Assembly: GCA_900542835.1 (NCBI GenBank)
Contig: UQPB01000023.1
Coordinates: 1-49,928 of the forward strand
Origin: an uncultured Pelosinus sp.
Lineage (GTDB): Bacteria; Bacillota; Negativicutes; Sporomusales; Acetonemataceae
Length of the DNA stretch: 49,928 bases
Direction: 5' to 3'
The translations under genes were made by a program, and so were the position numbers. The notes beneath the pieces were generated by a model. The model worked only from the letters and a program-made list of their open reading frames with translations, made no database searches and was not told where the DNA came from. How positions within the stretch are numbered: position 1 is the stretch's first letter; each line of letters begins with the position of its first letter. This document shows positions 23,793 to 32,897 of the stretch, piece by piece.

Positions 23793-26700
23793 ATGTTTAT
23801 TGCTGATTTTCATATCCATTCCAAATATTCGCGGGCAACCAGCCGGGACTGCGTGCCGGAATCGCTTGATATGTGGGCGCGGCGCAAGGGACTTGACCTG
23901 ATCGGCACGGGCGACTTTACCCATCCCGCCTGGCGGCAGGAATTGCGCGAAAAGCTTATTCCCGCCGGCGATGGCTTGTACCAGTTGAAAGACGAGTGCC
24001 GCCGCGACGCTCAGGTGGCCGGCGACGACTGCCGTCCGCGGTTTATCGTTTCCGGTGAAATCAGCTCGATTTACAAGAAGAACGGCAAAGTGCGCAAAGT
24101 ACATAATGTGGTGCTGCTGCCCGGTCTGGAGGAAGCCGAGGCTATATCGCGAAGGTTGGAGGCCATCGGCAACCTGCATTCAGACGGCAGGCCGATCCTG
24201 GGACTTGACAGCAGGGACCTGCTGGAGATTGTGCTGGACAACTGTCCGGACGCCCTGTTTATTCCCGCCCATATCTGGACGCCGCATTTTTCCCTTCACG
24301 GCGCTTATTCCGGGTTTGACACAATTGAGGAATGCTTCGAGGATTTAACCAGCCATATTTATGCGCTGGAGACCGGCCTGTCCTCAGACCCGCCGATGAA
24401 CTGGCGGCTTTCGGCCCTGGACCGGTTCGCGATGCTTTCCAATTCTGACGCGCATTCGCCGGCCAATCTGGCGAGGGAAGCAAACCTGTTCAATACGGCC
24501 TTAGCTTATCCGGCGCTGCTGGCAGCGTTGAAAAATCCGGCGGCAAATGGATTTTACGGCACGCTCGAGTTTTTCCCCGAAGAAGGAAAATACCACTGTG
24601 ACGGCCACCGCGCCTGCAAATTATGCCTGACACCGGACCAGACCAGGGCCGCGGGCGGCGTATGCCCTGCCTGCGGCGGCCGTATTACTCTGGGTGTATT
24701 GCACCGGGTGGAGGCGCTGGCTGACCGGGCAGAGGGCTTTATCCCGCCCGCCGCCAAGCCGTTTGAAAGCCTGGTACCGCTGCCGGAGGTCATCGCCGCC
24801 TCGCTCGGCCTTACTGTCGCCAGCGTCAAGGTTAAAGGGAAATATGAAAGCTTGCTGCAGCAGCTGGGACCGGAACTGTTCATCCTGCGGCAAGCGCCGC
24901 TGGCGGCTATTGAGCAGGCGGCAGGGGCCTGCATTGCCGAGGGCGTCCGCCGCCTGCGCTGCCGGCAGGTAGATATCCGGCCCGGATATGACGGCGAATA
25001 CGGCAAAATCAGCATTCTCGATCAGGATGACATCAACCGGCTGAACGGACAGCTATGCTTTTTCAGCGAATGCAAAGACGCCGCCGCTGGTGTTGCCGCC
25101 AATGAATTGAAGCAGGCGGCCACAGCCGCCGCCGCTGCCCTCCCGCAGGCGGTCAGTCCGCAGGAGCCGATGGCTTCACAGCTGCCCTACGGCCTGAATC
25201 CGCAGCAATGGCAGGCTGTCTGCGCCACTGACGCGGCCGTTGCCGTCGCCGCCGGGCCGGGAACCGGCAAAACCCGCACCCTGGTCTGCCGTATCGCCTA
25301 TTTGGTCGAGCAGTGCGGCGTACCGCCGGCGCGGATTACGGCGGTAACCTTTACCAATAAAGCCGCCGCCGAGATGCAAAACCGGCTGGCCCGGCATTTT
25401 GGCGACAAGCGGACCGTAAAAGCAATGACAATCGGTACGTTTCACTCCATATGTCTGAGGCAGCTGGCAAAGCAACAGGACCGGCGCAGCGTTGCGATCA
25501 TTGATAGCGGCAGCGCTGCTTCGATCATGGAGGAGCTGATCAAGGACAGCGGCCTGAAACTGTCCGTTCGCGATACATTGAAAGCAATTTCGCTGCAAAA
25601 AAACGGCGCGGAGGCGGCTGATCCCGCTGCCCTGCCGCCTCTGTATGACGACTATTGCGCGCGGCTGGCGCAATACGGCGTCATGGACTATGACGATATT
25701 CTGTTAAATGTGCTGCGGCAGGCCGAGGCTGACGGCGCGGCCGAGCCTGATTCCTGCTTCAGCCATTTGCTGGTCGACGAGTTCCAGGACATTAATGCCG
25801 TGCAGTACCGTCTGATTAAAGCCTGGAGCAAGAACAGCGACAGCCTGTTTATCATCGGCGATCCGGATCAGTCCATTTACGGCTTTAGAGGCTCTGATTG
25901 CCGCTATTTTGACCGCTTTGCCGTGGAATTATCGGCGCAGCAGATCCGGCTGACGCAAAATTATCGCTCCACCCCGGAGATTCTGGCCTGCGCCAATGCC
26001 GTTATTGCCGGCGACGGACAGCCGCGCTGCCTGGAGCCCAACCGGCAGAGCGGCGCCAACGTGCGCCGTATCGCGGTTAATGATGATTTTGCCGAAGCGC
26101 TGTATGTTGCTAAAGAGATTAACCGTCTGGTCGGCGGTATTGATATGCTTGCCGCTCATCAGATCAAGACTTCTGCCCGCAAGAAAGCCGTTCATACCCG
26201 GGGGTTTGCCGACATTGCCGTATTGTATCGCACCAACCGGCAGGCGGCGGTCCTGGAGCAATGCCTGCAGACGGAAGGCATTCCGTATACGGTTGCCGGC
26301 AGAGGCGATTTTCTGTCTGATCCAACGGTATGGCAAACGGTCGCCTTTTTCCGGCTGCTGCTGAATCCCGGCGATCTGCTGTCACTCCGCATCTGCCTGC
26401 AGGCGGCCGGCTATCCGCCGCGGCTGGCAAAACTCTTTTTGGACGACTCGGCTGTCGCCAAAAGCACGGACGAGCTTGCCGGAATGCTGGCAGCGCTGCC
26501 AAACCCGCCGGCTCTCGACCCGGCCAATTGTTTAAGCGCCCGGCTGCGTCACTATGAACCGCTTGTCCGGGTAGAAAAGCCGGCGAGGCTGCTGGCTTCC
26601 TGGATTGATGACAATGGCCTTGGCGGCGTGCAAGCAATGGAACTGTTGTTGAATACCTCGCTTGTGCATGTAAAGATGGCCGATTTTCTGGAAAACCTGG

Positions 26701-27047
26701 CAATAGGCGGCGAGAGCGATATCCTGCGCAGCGGCGGCCGGCAATATACGCCGGACGCGGTCGCGCTGATGACGATGCACGCGGCCAAAGGCCTGGAATT
26801 CCCGGTCGTATTCCTGTGCGGCGTCAATGACGGGACAATCCCCCTGACCAATGGCGGCTACGAAGCGGACCTTGCCGAGGAAAGACGGCTGTTTTACGTC
26901 GGCCTGACCCGGGCCCAGGATGAGCTGTCGCTGCTGACCGCCCGCACGCCTTCACCGTTTCTTGCCGCGATGCCGCCGGCGTTGATCAGTTATGAGCAGC
27001 CGGCGCGACGGCCGGCGCGCGTCAGGCAGGACAGCCTGTTTGAATGA
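23793..27047 (+). CDS. EndoQ-like nuclease fused to UvrD/Rep-type helicase
   Basis: A 1084 aa two-part protein. Residues 1-420 match the PHP-like endonuclease Q family (TIGR00375): DFHIHSKYSRA at the N-terminus, GTGDFTHP, LIPAHIWTPHFS, NSDAHSP, and a zinc-binding pair CKLC/CPAC near 272-292. EndoQ nicks DNA 5' of deaminated bases (uracil, hypoxanthine) and abasic sites. Residues 465-1084 are a superfamily 1A helicase: GPGTGKT, VDEFQDINAVQ, IGDPDQSIYGFRG, QNYRS, TMHAAKGLEFP and YVGLTRAQDEL. All key motifs are intact, so both halves may be active. Start ATG 23793 with a weak CAGGTG site. A direct nick-and-unwind repair enzyme is the natural inference. Confidence 0.93.
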   Translation: MFIADFHIHSKYSRATSRDCVPESLDMWARRKGLDLIGTGDFTHPAWRQELREKLIPAGDGLYQLKDECRRDAQVAGDDCRPRFIVSGEISSIYKKNGKVRKVHNVVLLPGLEEAEAISRRLEAIGNLHSDGRPILGLDSRDLLEIVLDNCPDALFIPAHIWTPHFSLHGAYSGFDTIEECFEDLTSHIYALETGLSSDPPMNWRLSALDRFAMLSNSDAHSPANLAREANLFNTALAYPALLAALKNPAANGFYGTLEFFPEEGKYHCDGHRACKLCLTPDQTRAAGGVCPACGGRITLGVLHRVEALADRAEGFIPPAAKPFESLVPLPEVIAASLGLTVASVKVKGKYESLLQQLGPELFILRQAPLAAIEQAAGACIAEGVRRLRCRQVDIRPGYDGEYGKISILDQDDINRLNGQLCFFSECKDAAAGVAANELKQAATAAAAALPQAVSPQEPMASQLPYGLNPQQWQAVCATDAAVAVAAGPGTGKTRTLVCRIAYLVEQCGVPPARITAVTFTNKAAAEMQNRLARHFGDKRTVKAMTIGTFHSICLRQLAKQQDRRSVAIIDSGSAASIMEELIKDSGLKLSVRDTLKAISLQKNGAEAADPAALPPLYDDYCARLAQYGVMDYDDILLNVLRQAEADGAAEPDSCFSHLLVDEFQDINAVQYRLIKAWSKNSDSLFIIGDPDQSIYGFRGSDCRYFDRFAVELSAQQIRLTQNYRSTPEILACANAVIAGDGQPRCLEPNRQSGANVRRIAVNDDFAEALYVAKEINRLVGGIDMLAAHQIKTSARKKAVHTRGFADIAVLYRTNRQAAVLEQCLQTEGIPYTVAGRGDFLSDPTVWQTVAFFRLLLNPGDLLSLRICLQAAGYPPRLAKLFLDDSAVAKSTDELAGMLAALPNPPALDPANCLSARLRHYEPLVRVEKPARLLASWIDDNGLGGVQAMELLLNTSLVHVKMADFLENLAIGGESDILRSGGRQYTPDAVALMTMHAAKGLEFPVVFLCGVNDGTIPLTNGGYEADLAEERRLFYVGLTRAQDELSLLTARTPSPFLAAMPPALISYEQPARRPARVRQDSLFE

Positions 27048-27059
27048 TAACCAACAAGA

Positions 27060-27098
27060 AAAGAACCGCCTGACAACTGCTGTGTCCGGCGGTTCTTT
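27060..27098. terminator. bidirectional terminator between EndoQ-UvrD and radical SAM genes
   Basis: AAAGAACCGCC and GGCGGTTCTTT form an 11-bp stem with a 17-nt loop. The genes converge here: stop codons at 27047 (plus) and 27103 (minus). Confidence 0.85.
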
Positions 27099-27102
27099 CT
27101 AT

Positions 27103-28887
27103 TTAGGCTGGGAAACGGCGCGATTCCGCTTGCTCGGCAGAGGCGGTATCTTCGAGATTGTTGCCGGCGGCTATCTGCCGGCTTTTGGCGTTTATTCTGG
27201 CAATGATCTCCCGCATATGGCGATTACTGCCGGAAATGATATCTTCCAGTGAGATGCTTTTGAATTGCAGCAAATCGGTTTTTGTCGTATAACCGATGGC
27301 TTCCGTCATCATTAAATACTCATCGGAAATATCAGTGGGAATGCCCATCGAGGCTACTTCTGTCCGCAGGCGTCCGGTTTCCTTTATTAATCCTGCTGTG
27401 TCACGGCCCTGCAGAGAAAATTCGAGTTTGCCCCATAATTCGACTGGTTTGTAAAGTGAATACTCGTATTGCATGAGCTGAGAGATATAGTCGGGTGCAA
27501 TTGTGAATCCCAAGCCCTTAGCTCTTTTCATCCATTTAGTAGCTGGAAAGACTCCCGGCGGATTTACGATTACAGTGTCTGGTAGTGTTTCTCTGATCAA
27601 ACTCATATCGGCGTCATAGACGTCCTGCAGGCTAACCCCGTCAATAACCGGCGTGGGATAAATCAGTGACAGGCCGATGCGGCAGCTCTGACCGACCGTC
27701 GCTGCGGCCAGTTTAACGCAATGAATCGTGTCAATGATTTCTTTCCTAGTGACCCCTTTATTCATTACTTTGTCATTAATTAAGTCGTGGCCGGTCTCGC
27801 CGCCCATGAATACCGCCCGAAGGCCGGCGCGGATCAGCAGGCAGTACGCCTCATAAACGGCCGGCGTAACCTTGGTTGCCCGGATAAACATGGAGAAATT
27901 GACAGTGATCCCCTCGGCCAGGATTGCCTCAGCAATTTCCCGGCCATGCTCGACCGGTGTTTCCGAGCTGCTGAACCGGAAGAAGGAAATCCCCAGCCGG
28001 CTCATTGTCCGGAACTCCTCAATAATTTCTGCTACCGGGCGCGGCAGATAAGCAGACGACTGCCGCGTGTGGGAGCAAAAATTGCACTGGTTCCAGGTGC
28101 AGCCCAGCCCGTCTACCAGTGTGTGGAATAACAGCTTGTCCGCTAAATCCTCGGGCCGATAACGGGGAATAATGAACTGCCGGCCGGTTGGCAGTTGGCC
28201 GGAGCAGGGCATGGGGCGGTAATTACCTGTCTGCACCAGGCGTGATGTACTGATTTGCTCATGAAACTGCCGCAGGAACTCAGCCTTATCGGCTGTTTGT
28301 TTGCTTAGTGCCAGCAACTGTTGCAGCAGCTCTTCGCCAGGCCCCATGATGGCTATGTCAAAATCCGTTCCGGCAAATATATGTTCGCCATAGACCTTGA
28401 CCTGCGGGCCGCCGGCAATAATAACCGTTTCCGGGCAGGCGGCTCTGACTTTTGCCGCCAGCAGCCGGCTCCATTTAAACGAATCGCCGTACCAGACCTT
28501 GATCCCCAGCAGCCGGGTACGGTTCGTTTTTATCATAGCGCTGATTTCTTCCGCCCTTTGCTCCAGATAACGATGGCGATAATAAAGTGACAACGTTTGG
28601 ATGGGCCAGCTCAGCAGCATCAGCAGCAGCCAAAGTAGTCGCCAGCCTTTGCGGTACAGTGTCATCTGCAGCGAGACAAGACCTTGCAGCAATCTGACGC
28701 ACCAGTAAGGAACGCCGGTCTCAGTCGACGCTATTCTCTGTTCATCGATAACCTCCGTCCGGAAGCCCTTATCTTCTAAATAAGTGCGTAAAATGGCGAG
28801 GCCATTCTCCAACGCGGCGTCTGAAGCTATTCGCTGTCTTGGGGCCATGCTGTTAACCAACAATAAATCGAGCTTAGACTGCATCAT
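27103..28887 (-). CDS. B12-binding-type radical SAM protein
   Basis: A 594 aa protein. Residues about 75-235 form a cobalamin-binding-like Rossmann domain (ETVIIAGGPQVKVYGEHIFAGTDFDIAIMGPGEELL) without an obvious DxHxxG. The radical SAM cluster motif is GCTWNQCNFC (three Cys, CX4CX2C as in several B12-type members), followed by RFSSSETP and GGETG barrel motifs. The N-terminus (residues 1-70) and a hydrophobic stretch near 75-115 are unusual and may bind membrane. Its ATG overlaps the stop of the FeeM-like gene by 4 nt, so the two are coupled. It probably modifies a lipid-like or N-acyl product of its partner (inference); no exact family is recognised. Confidence 0.8.
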   Translation of the reverse strand: MMQSKLDLLLVNSMAPRQRIASDAALENGLAILRTYLEDKGFRTEVIDEQRIASTETGVPYWCVRLLQGLVSLQMTLYRKGWRLLWLLLMLLSWPIQTLSLYYRHRYLEQRAEEISAMIKTNRTRLLGIKVWYGDSFKWSRLLAAKVRAACPETVIIAGGPQVKVYGEHIFAGTDFDIAIMGPGEELLQQLLALSKQTADKAEFLRQFHEQISTSRLVQTGNYRPMPCSGQLPTGRQFIIPRYRPEDLADKLLFHTLVDGLGCTWNQCNFCSHTRQSSAYLPRPVAEIIEEFRTMSRLGISFFRFSSSETPVEHGREIAEAILAEGITVNFSMFIRATKVTPAVYEAYCLLIRAGLRAVFMGGETGHDLINDKVMNKGVTRKEIIDTIHCVKLAAATVGQSCRIGLSLIYPTPVIDGVSLQDVYDADMSLIRETLPDTVIVNPPGVFPATKWMKRAKGLGFTIAPDYISQLMQYEYSLYKPVELWGKLEFSLQGRDTAGLIKETGRLRTEVASMGIPTDISDEYLMMTEAIGYTTKTDLLQFKSISLEDIISGSNRHMREIIARINAKSRQIAAGNNLEDTASAEQAESRRFPA

Positions 28888-30041
28888 TTGCTACCCTCCC
28901 CGTTGTTCAGCCGGTCAAGATTTTGCAATACCCGGCCGGCGATATCGGGATAGCGGTGGCGAAACTTGGGAAAGGCAATGCGGGATAATACTATTATTTC
29001 TGCTGGTGCTGCCGCAAAAATACTGTTTGTCTGGCGGCAACTTTCCTCAAGTCCTGCCGCGCCGAAATGCTGACCCGGCAAAATTGCGGCCGGGGTGACT
29101 GCTGATGGTCCTGTTGTCTCTAAGCTGCCGTTTAAAAGAATGTTTAGCTCGTTACTGGGATCTCCTTGGGTTATAATCTGATCACCGCTATGGCAGGGGG
29201 CAACCAGTCCGCATTTGTGGAGGAATTTCTTCGCGGCGTCCTCCGATAGGCCATCCAGCAGAGGAATCTGAAGGGGTGAGCCACCCAGCCTTCTACCCAA
29301 TTCTGTCCATAATTCCTCTTCAGAAACTAGTTGCGAGTTGATAAATTTGCGGGTTTCTGGGAATTCACTGAAAAACCAACTTCTTACCTCTTGATTCAGG
29401 CCTGTCCGTTTGCGTGCTTGTCTGTAAAAGGGCGAATGCAACCCGCGCATATGGTCGACATCATCCACAAGCCAGACAATGGGCGTTATTAAACCGTATC
29501 CAGGATCGATAAAATTTCTGCTAAATCGATGTAAACCTACTTCCTCATAAAGACGAAGTAAGTACATATTGCAGCCGCCAAAGCTGAACTGCACTCGATA
29601 TTCGCAATACAACTCATAAGCTTTGGCAATAACCAAATATAATACTTGCGAATTGCGGTACTCCGGTGCAACTACTACTTTTGTGCTAAGAGCGAAATTT
29701 TGATATTCTTTTCCCTCATAGAACTTTTGAAAACGCTTTAGTTCTAATTGTTCGACTAACTCTTCGGGAAATTTTTGGATTGGGCCAATGTTTACTCTAG
29801 CTGTTCCAACAATTTCATTTCCCGCTTTAACGCAAACCAACAGACTCCAATCATCCATTGCATCATATAGGAGTTCCTGAGTATGCGATTTTAGTTGCTT
29901 TGACATTTCTTCCACGTAGACCTGATAACGAAATGCGTATATTTCCTTTTTGTCAGCGGCATTTGTTGCAATCGTAACCGTAAATGATTGGAATTCGGCT
30001 GATTTGTGTTCAATTTTCGTTGTGTGTACTGTTTTGTTCAT
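28884..30041 (-). CDS. FeeM-like N-acyltransferase fused to a cyclic-nucleotide-binding domain
   Basis: A 385 aa protein. Residues 15-215 have the GNAT/autoinducer-synthase-like fold seen in FeeM N-acyl amino acid synthases and exosortase-associated acyltransferases: EIYAFRYQVYVEEMSKQ, DDWSLLVCVKAGNEIVGTARVNIG, ALSTKVVVAPEYRNSQVLYLVIAKAYELY and FGGCNMYLLRLYEEVGLHRF. Residues about 265-380 form a cNMP-binding fold (HSGDQIITQGDPSNELNILLNGSLE). FeeM joins a fatty acyl group to an amino acid. The N-terminal half is AT-rich (about 40% GC) and the C-terminal half is not, suggesting a mosaic gene. Start ATG 30041 with GGAGAA; coupled to the radical SAM gene. Confidence 0.75.
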   Translation of the reverse strand: MNKTVHTTKIEHKSAEFQSFTVTIATNAADKKEIYAFRYQVYVEEMSKQLKSHTQELLYDAMDDWSLLVCVKAGNEIVGTARVNIGPIQKFPEELVEQLELKRFQKFYEGKEYQNFALSTKVVVAPEYRNSQVLYLVIAKAYELYCEYRVQFSFGGCNMYLLRLYEEVGLHRFSRNFIDPGYGLITPIVWLVDDVDHMRGLHSPFYRQARKRTGLNQEVRSWFFSEFPETRKFINSQLVSEEELWTELGRRLGGSPLQIPLLDGLSEDAAKKFLHKCGLVAPCHSGDQIITQGDPSNELNILLNGSLETTGPSAVTPAAILPGQHFGAAGLEESCRQTNSIFAAAPAEIIVLSRIAFPKFRHRYPDIAGRVLQNLDRLNNGEGSK

Positions 30042-30373
30042 TGTTCATTTCTCCTTTTTTTGTTTATATAGGCACCCGCAATTAGATTTTCATCCTTCCC
30101 ACCTCCCTTGCTAGAGAGATACGTTTATTTATGGCAAGGTTCCTATACAAAATGTAGAAAAATGACAATAAATGTAGAATTGTGAATTTATTTGTTGGAA
30201 TATTGTAATTAGCACTGGTATATCGGAGGAATGAAAAACGTCCCCTAGTGTAGAGTAAATTCCTACTTAGGGGATCCAAACAGCTGAAATTTAAAACTGG
30301 CACTATTTTAATAGCGCCAGTCGATCAATATTTATTCTGTTATCTTTTGTACGTTATATTGGGTGACTTTGGA
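30042..30373 (-). other. AT-rich region between the histidine kinase and FeeM-like genes
   Basis: No gene is supported in these 332 bases; a 73-codon frame here has no family resemblance. It contains the kinase terminator (30296..30321), an imperfect hairpin with CCCCTA/TAGGGG ends near 30242..30274, and the promoter region of the FeeM-like gene, including CTATATAAAC on the minus strand just upstream of its ribosome site. Confidence 0.5.
30296..30321 (-). terminator. terminator of the histidine kinase gene
   Basis: ACTGGCACTATT pairs with AATAGCGCCAGT (one A-C mismatch) around two T residues. On the minus strand it is followed by TTTTAAATTT. It lies about 53 nt past the kinase stop at 30374. 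Confidence 0.7.
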
Positions 30374-32044
30374 TCAGGTTGATAGCAAGGGAATTTTGAA
30401 GCAGACATAGAACGTTGTCCCTAAATTACTGGTTTCAACTTTAATTTCAGCCTGATGCCGATGGGCAATTCGATAACACATTGATAAGCCTAATCCTGTT
30501 CCTTTATCCTTAGTTGTCAAAAACGGTTTACCCAGATTACTAAGAACATGCTCGGGAATACCGGTACCTTGATCTCTTACCGCCAAAATAATTTTGCCAT
30601 CCTCTTCGGCGGTCCGGATTTGGAGATTACCGCCTGTCGGCATAGCTTCCAGCCCGTTGCGGACCAGATTTAGCAGTAACTGCCGAATTTCATTTTCATC
30701 CAGCCAAAGTTCGGGAATAGTGGCCAGCTCAAGGGTGACTTCCGATGAGGAGGAAATCGCGTCAGCCTGAATTAACGGCAACAAGGATTGGATAATACGA
30801 TTTAAACAACAGCGCTTTAAATCAGAGTGCTTATCCTTTGCCAGACATAAATATTCCCGAATAATGTCGTTAGTCCGGTCTAATTCTTGTATCATCAGTT
30901 CGAACCGATCACGGTAATGATTAAAATCCTTTTTGCTGAGCAGCAATTGTAAATAGCCTCGTACGGTTGTCATCGGATTTCGAATTTCGTGTGCGACACT
31001 GGCAGCCATTTCACCTACAGTATTGAGCCTGTCAGCCCGAAGTGCAATTTGTTCTAGATTTTTGCGGGAGGTAATATCACGTAAGATTCCTTCCAGAGCT
31101 ATAATTTTGCCATCAGCCGCGTAAATGGGCACACAGGTTTGCTCTACCCAAATTGTACTTTTGTCTCTTTTTATCAATCGAAACGAATGTGGTTGACGCT
31201 TTAGCTGATGGTCATGTAAAAAACGGTAAAATTGTGCTACATCGTCTGGATGAATTAAGCTAAGTAGCAAATTAGCATCTTCATAGTACTCTTCAGGTGT
31301 ATAGCCCGTTACCAGATAAATTGAAGGGCTGGCATATTCAAATTTAGCAATAGGGAGCAACTGATAACGGTAAATGATATCAACAGCATTTTCTGTTAGA
31401 AGACGGTACTGCGCCTCTTTCTGAACTAAGTCTGCCCTTGTTTTTTCAAAATAGACTAATAATGTGGCGATAGCAACCAAAAGCCTGATAAGACTTTCAA
31501 TCAAGTATCCCCAAGGCAAAAAGCCAGGAATATTAATTAGAAAAGGCATATCAAGAAAGTGGATGCCCCATAGAATAAACCCGTATCCAAGCAAATATTT
31601 ACTAATAGTGTTTAATTGTAGATGCCGTATAAAGGTGATTCCTAGCCATATTCCTACAATCCCACCAAAGGAGGTAGCCGGTAAAATACGATAAAAAAAT
31701 GATAAATCGAGTAAGCCGAATAAAACACTTAATAAGCAGGCAGAACCCGCATAATATAACCAGCGTCGATTTACTTGCTTTCCGATAAGAAGATAAGTTC
31801 CTTTAACAAATATCATAAGAACAATAAAGGTAAGAATTTGGAAAAGTGAAAACCAAAGCAAGGAGTCCATCCAAGGCAGTAATCCTGAGTCAAAAAGAAT
31901 ATTGCGTAGAAAAAGAAACAGCCAGCTCGTTATCCAGTAACCAAAATATCGATCCCGATAAACGAGATATAAATAAAGATAAATTAGGATCATTAAAATT
32001 GTTCCGATTATTGAACCAAATATTGACATCGTAACAAAATCCAT
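30374..32044 (-). CDS. membrane PAS-domain sensor histidine kinase (KinB/sporulation-kinase-like)
   Basis: A 556 aa protein. About seven hydrophobic segments fill residues 1-205, then a PAS domain (about 212-330, YRLLTENAVDIIYRY to EGILRDITSRKNLEQ), a HisKA domain with the phospho-acceptor in VAHEIRNPMTTVRGYLQLL, and HATPase (NLVRNGLEAM, DQGTGIPEHV, TKDKGTGLGLSM). No response regulator is adjacent, as is common for orphan kinases feeding Spo0F/Spo0A in spore formers. Base composition is AT-rich compared with most genes here, like the N-terminal half of the FeeM-like gene. Start ATG 32044 (MDFVTMSIFG). Confidence 0.87.
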   Translation of the reverse strand: MDFVTMSIFGSIIGTILMILIYLYLYLVYRDRYFGYWITSWLFLFLRNILFDSGLLPWMDSLLWFSLFQILTFIVLMIFVKGTYLLIGKQVNRRWLYYAGSACLLSVLFGLLDLSFFYRILPATSFGGIVGIWLGITFIRHLQLNTISKYLLGYGFILWGIHFLDMPFLINIPGFLPWGYLIESLIRLLVAIATLLVYFEKTRADLVQKEAQYRLLTENAVDIIYRYQLLPIAKFEYASPSIYLVTGYTPEEYYEDANLLLSLIHPDDVAQFYRFLHDHQLKRQPHSFRLIKRDKSTIWVEQTCVPIYAADGKIIALEGILRDITSRKNLEQIALRADRLNTVGEMAASVAHEIRNPMTTVRGYLQLLLSKKDFNHYRDRFELMIQELDRTNDIIREYLCLAKDKHSDLKRCCLNRIIQSLLPLIQADAISSSSEVTLELATIPELWLDENEIRQLLLNLVRNGLEAMPTGGNLQIRTAEEDGKIILAVRDQGTGIPEHVLSNLGKPFLTTKDKGTGLGLSMCYRIAHRHQAEIKVETSNLGTTFYVCFKIPLLST

Positions 32045-32261
32045 CGTTGTATTTCCATTCCTCTACAATAATAGATCGAATAAAAAACTCTGATTTTAGG
32101 GAAAAGAATAAAAAGGTTTGACTAAGTACTTTTCTCAGTAACCAATGAAGATTCCTCCTGTTTTGTGAATTTTTGTAATACAAATAAAATTATTGGCGGA
32201 AATTATAAAATCTGATGAAAGTGTCAGGCTGCGCTGCGGGTTTAATCAGTGCTTACTAGCG

Positions 32262-32759
32262 TCAGTTGGCCGCCGACGGCTGACAGATCAGCTTGGCGCT
32301 AATGCCTGTTGGATCGAGCTCAAGCACAATATAGGAAAACCAGCGCTCCTGGCGCTTGGCGGTGAATGAGCCGGGATTAAGCAGCAGTGTTTTGTTACGG
32401 GTATAGATGGCAGGCTGATGACTGTGGCCGAAAATGATGATGTCAACCTGTTCGCCGGCAAACGTCTGCAGCGCTCTGTCTGGTGTCGTTTTTCCCTGGC
32501 CATGGCCGTGGACGATGCCAATGCGGTAGCCGGCAAGCGTGATTAGCCGCTTGGGCGGCAGGGCCAGCCTGATGGGCTCGGCATCGGCGTTACCCGCCAC
32601 CGCCAGCAGGGGCATGCGCTCTTGCAGCGCCTGCAGGATTGCAGGGTCGGTAAAATCGCCGGCGTGGATCAGCGCGTCGGCGTCGCTGTGTCCGGCCAGC
32701 AGCAGGTCCAGCTTTTGCGGCGATTTTAAGTGCGTATCGGCAATAATTAGTACTTTCAT
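32262..32759 (-). CDS. YfcE/MJ0936-family metallophosphoesterase
   Basis: A 165 aa calcineurin-like phosphodiesterase. Metal ligands are IADTH, the Asp of HAGDF, GNAD, the His in IVHGHGQGK and the closing GHSHQP. The family hydrolyses phosphodiesters in vitro; its physiological substrate is usually unknown. A GGAGGC site precedes ATG 32759. It is probably transcribed alone: a terminator at 32845 lies between it and the pyrophosphatase gene upstream, and about 220 nt of AT-rich sequence follows before the kinase start. Confidence 0.9.
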   Translation of the reverse strand: MKVLIIADTHLKSPQKLDLLLAGHSDADALIHAGDFTDPAILQALQERMPLLAVAGNADAEPIRLALPPKRLITLAGYRIGIVHGHGQGKTTPDRALQTFAGEQVDIIIFGHSHQPAIYTRNKTLLLNPGSFTAKRQERWFSYIVLELDPTGISAKLICQPSAAN

Positions 32760-32844
32760 AGAAGCCTCCTGTCACTTTTTCTACAATTACATGCAGCTTA
32801 TCCTAAATCCTGCCGCGACATGCGGCTGGCATCCAGGCAAAATA

Positions 32845-32878
32845 AACGGGCACCTCACAACAACGTGAAGTGCCCGTT
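32845..32878 (-). terminator. Rho-independent terminator of the pyrophosphatase gene
   Basis: AACGGGCAC and GTGCCCGTT form a 9-bp stem, extended inside by TCAC and GTGA. GTTTATTTT follows on the minus strand. It lies about 20 nt after the stop at 32898. Confidence 0.85.
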
Positions 32879-32897
32879 CTGGCAGGGCCAGAAGCTT

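Noticed and set aside
30082..30303. A 73-codon frame between the kinase and FeeM-like genes
   Set aside because: It overlaps the kinase terminator, lacks a ribosome site and resembles no protein.
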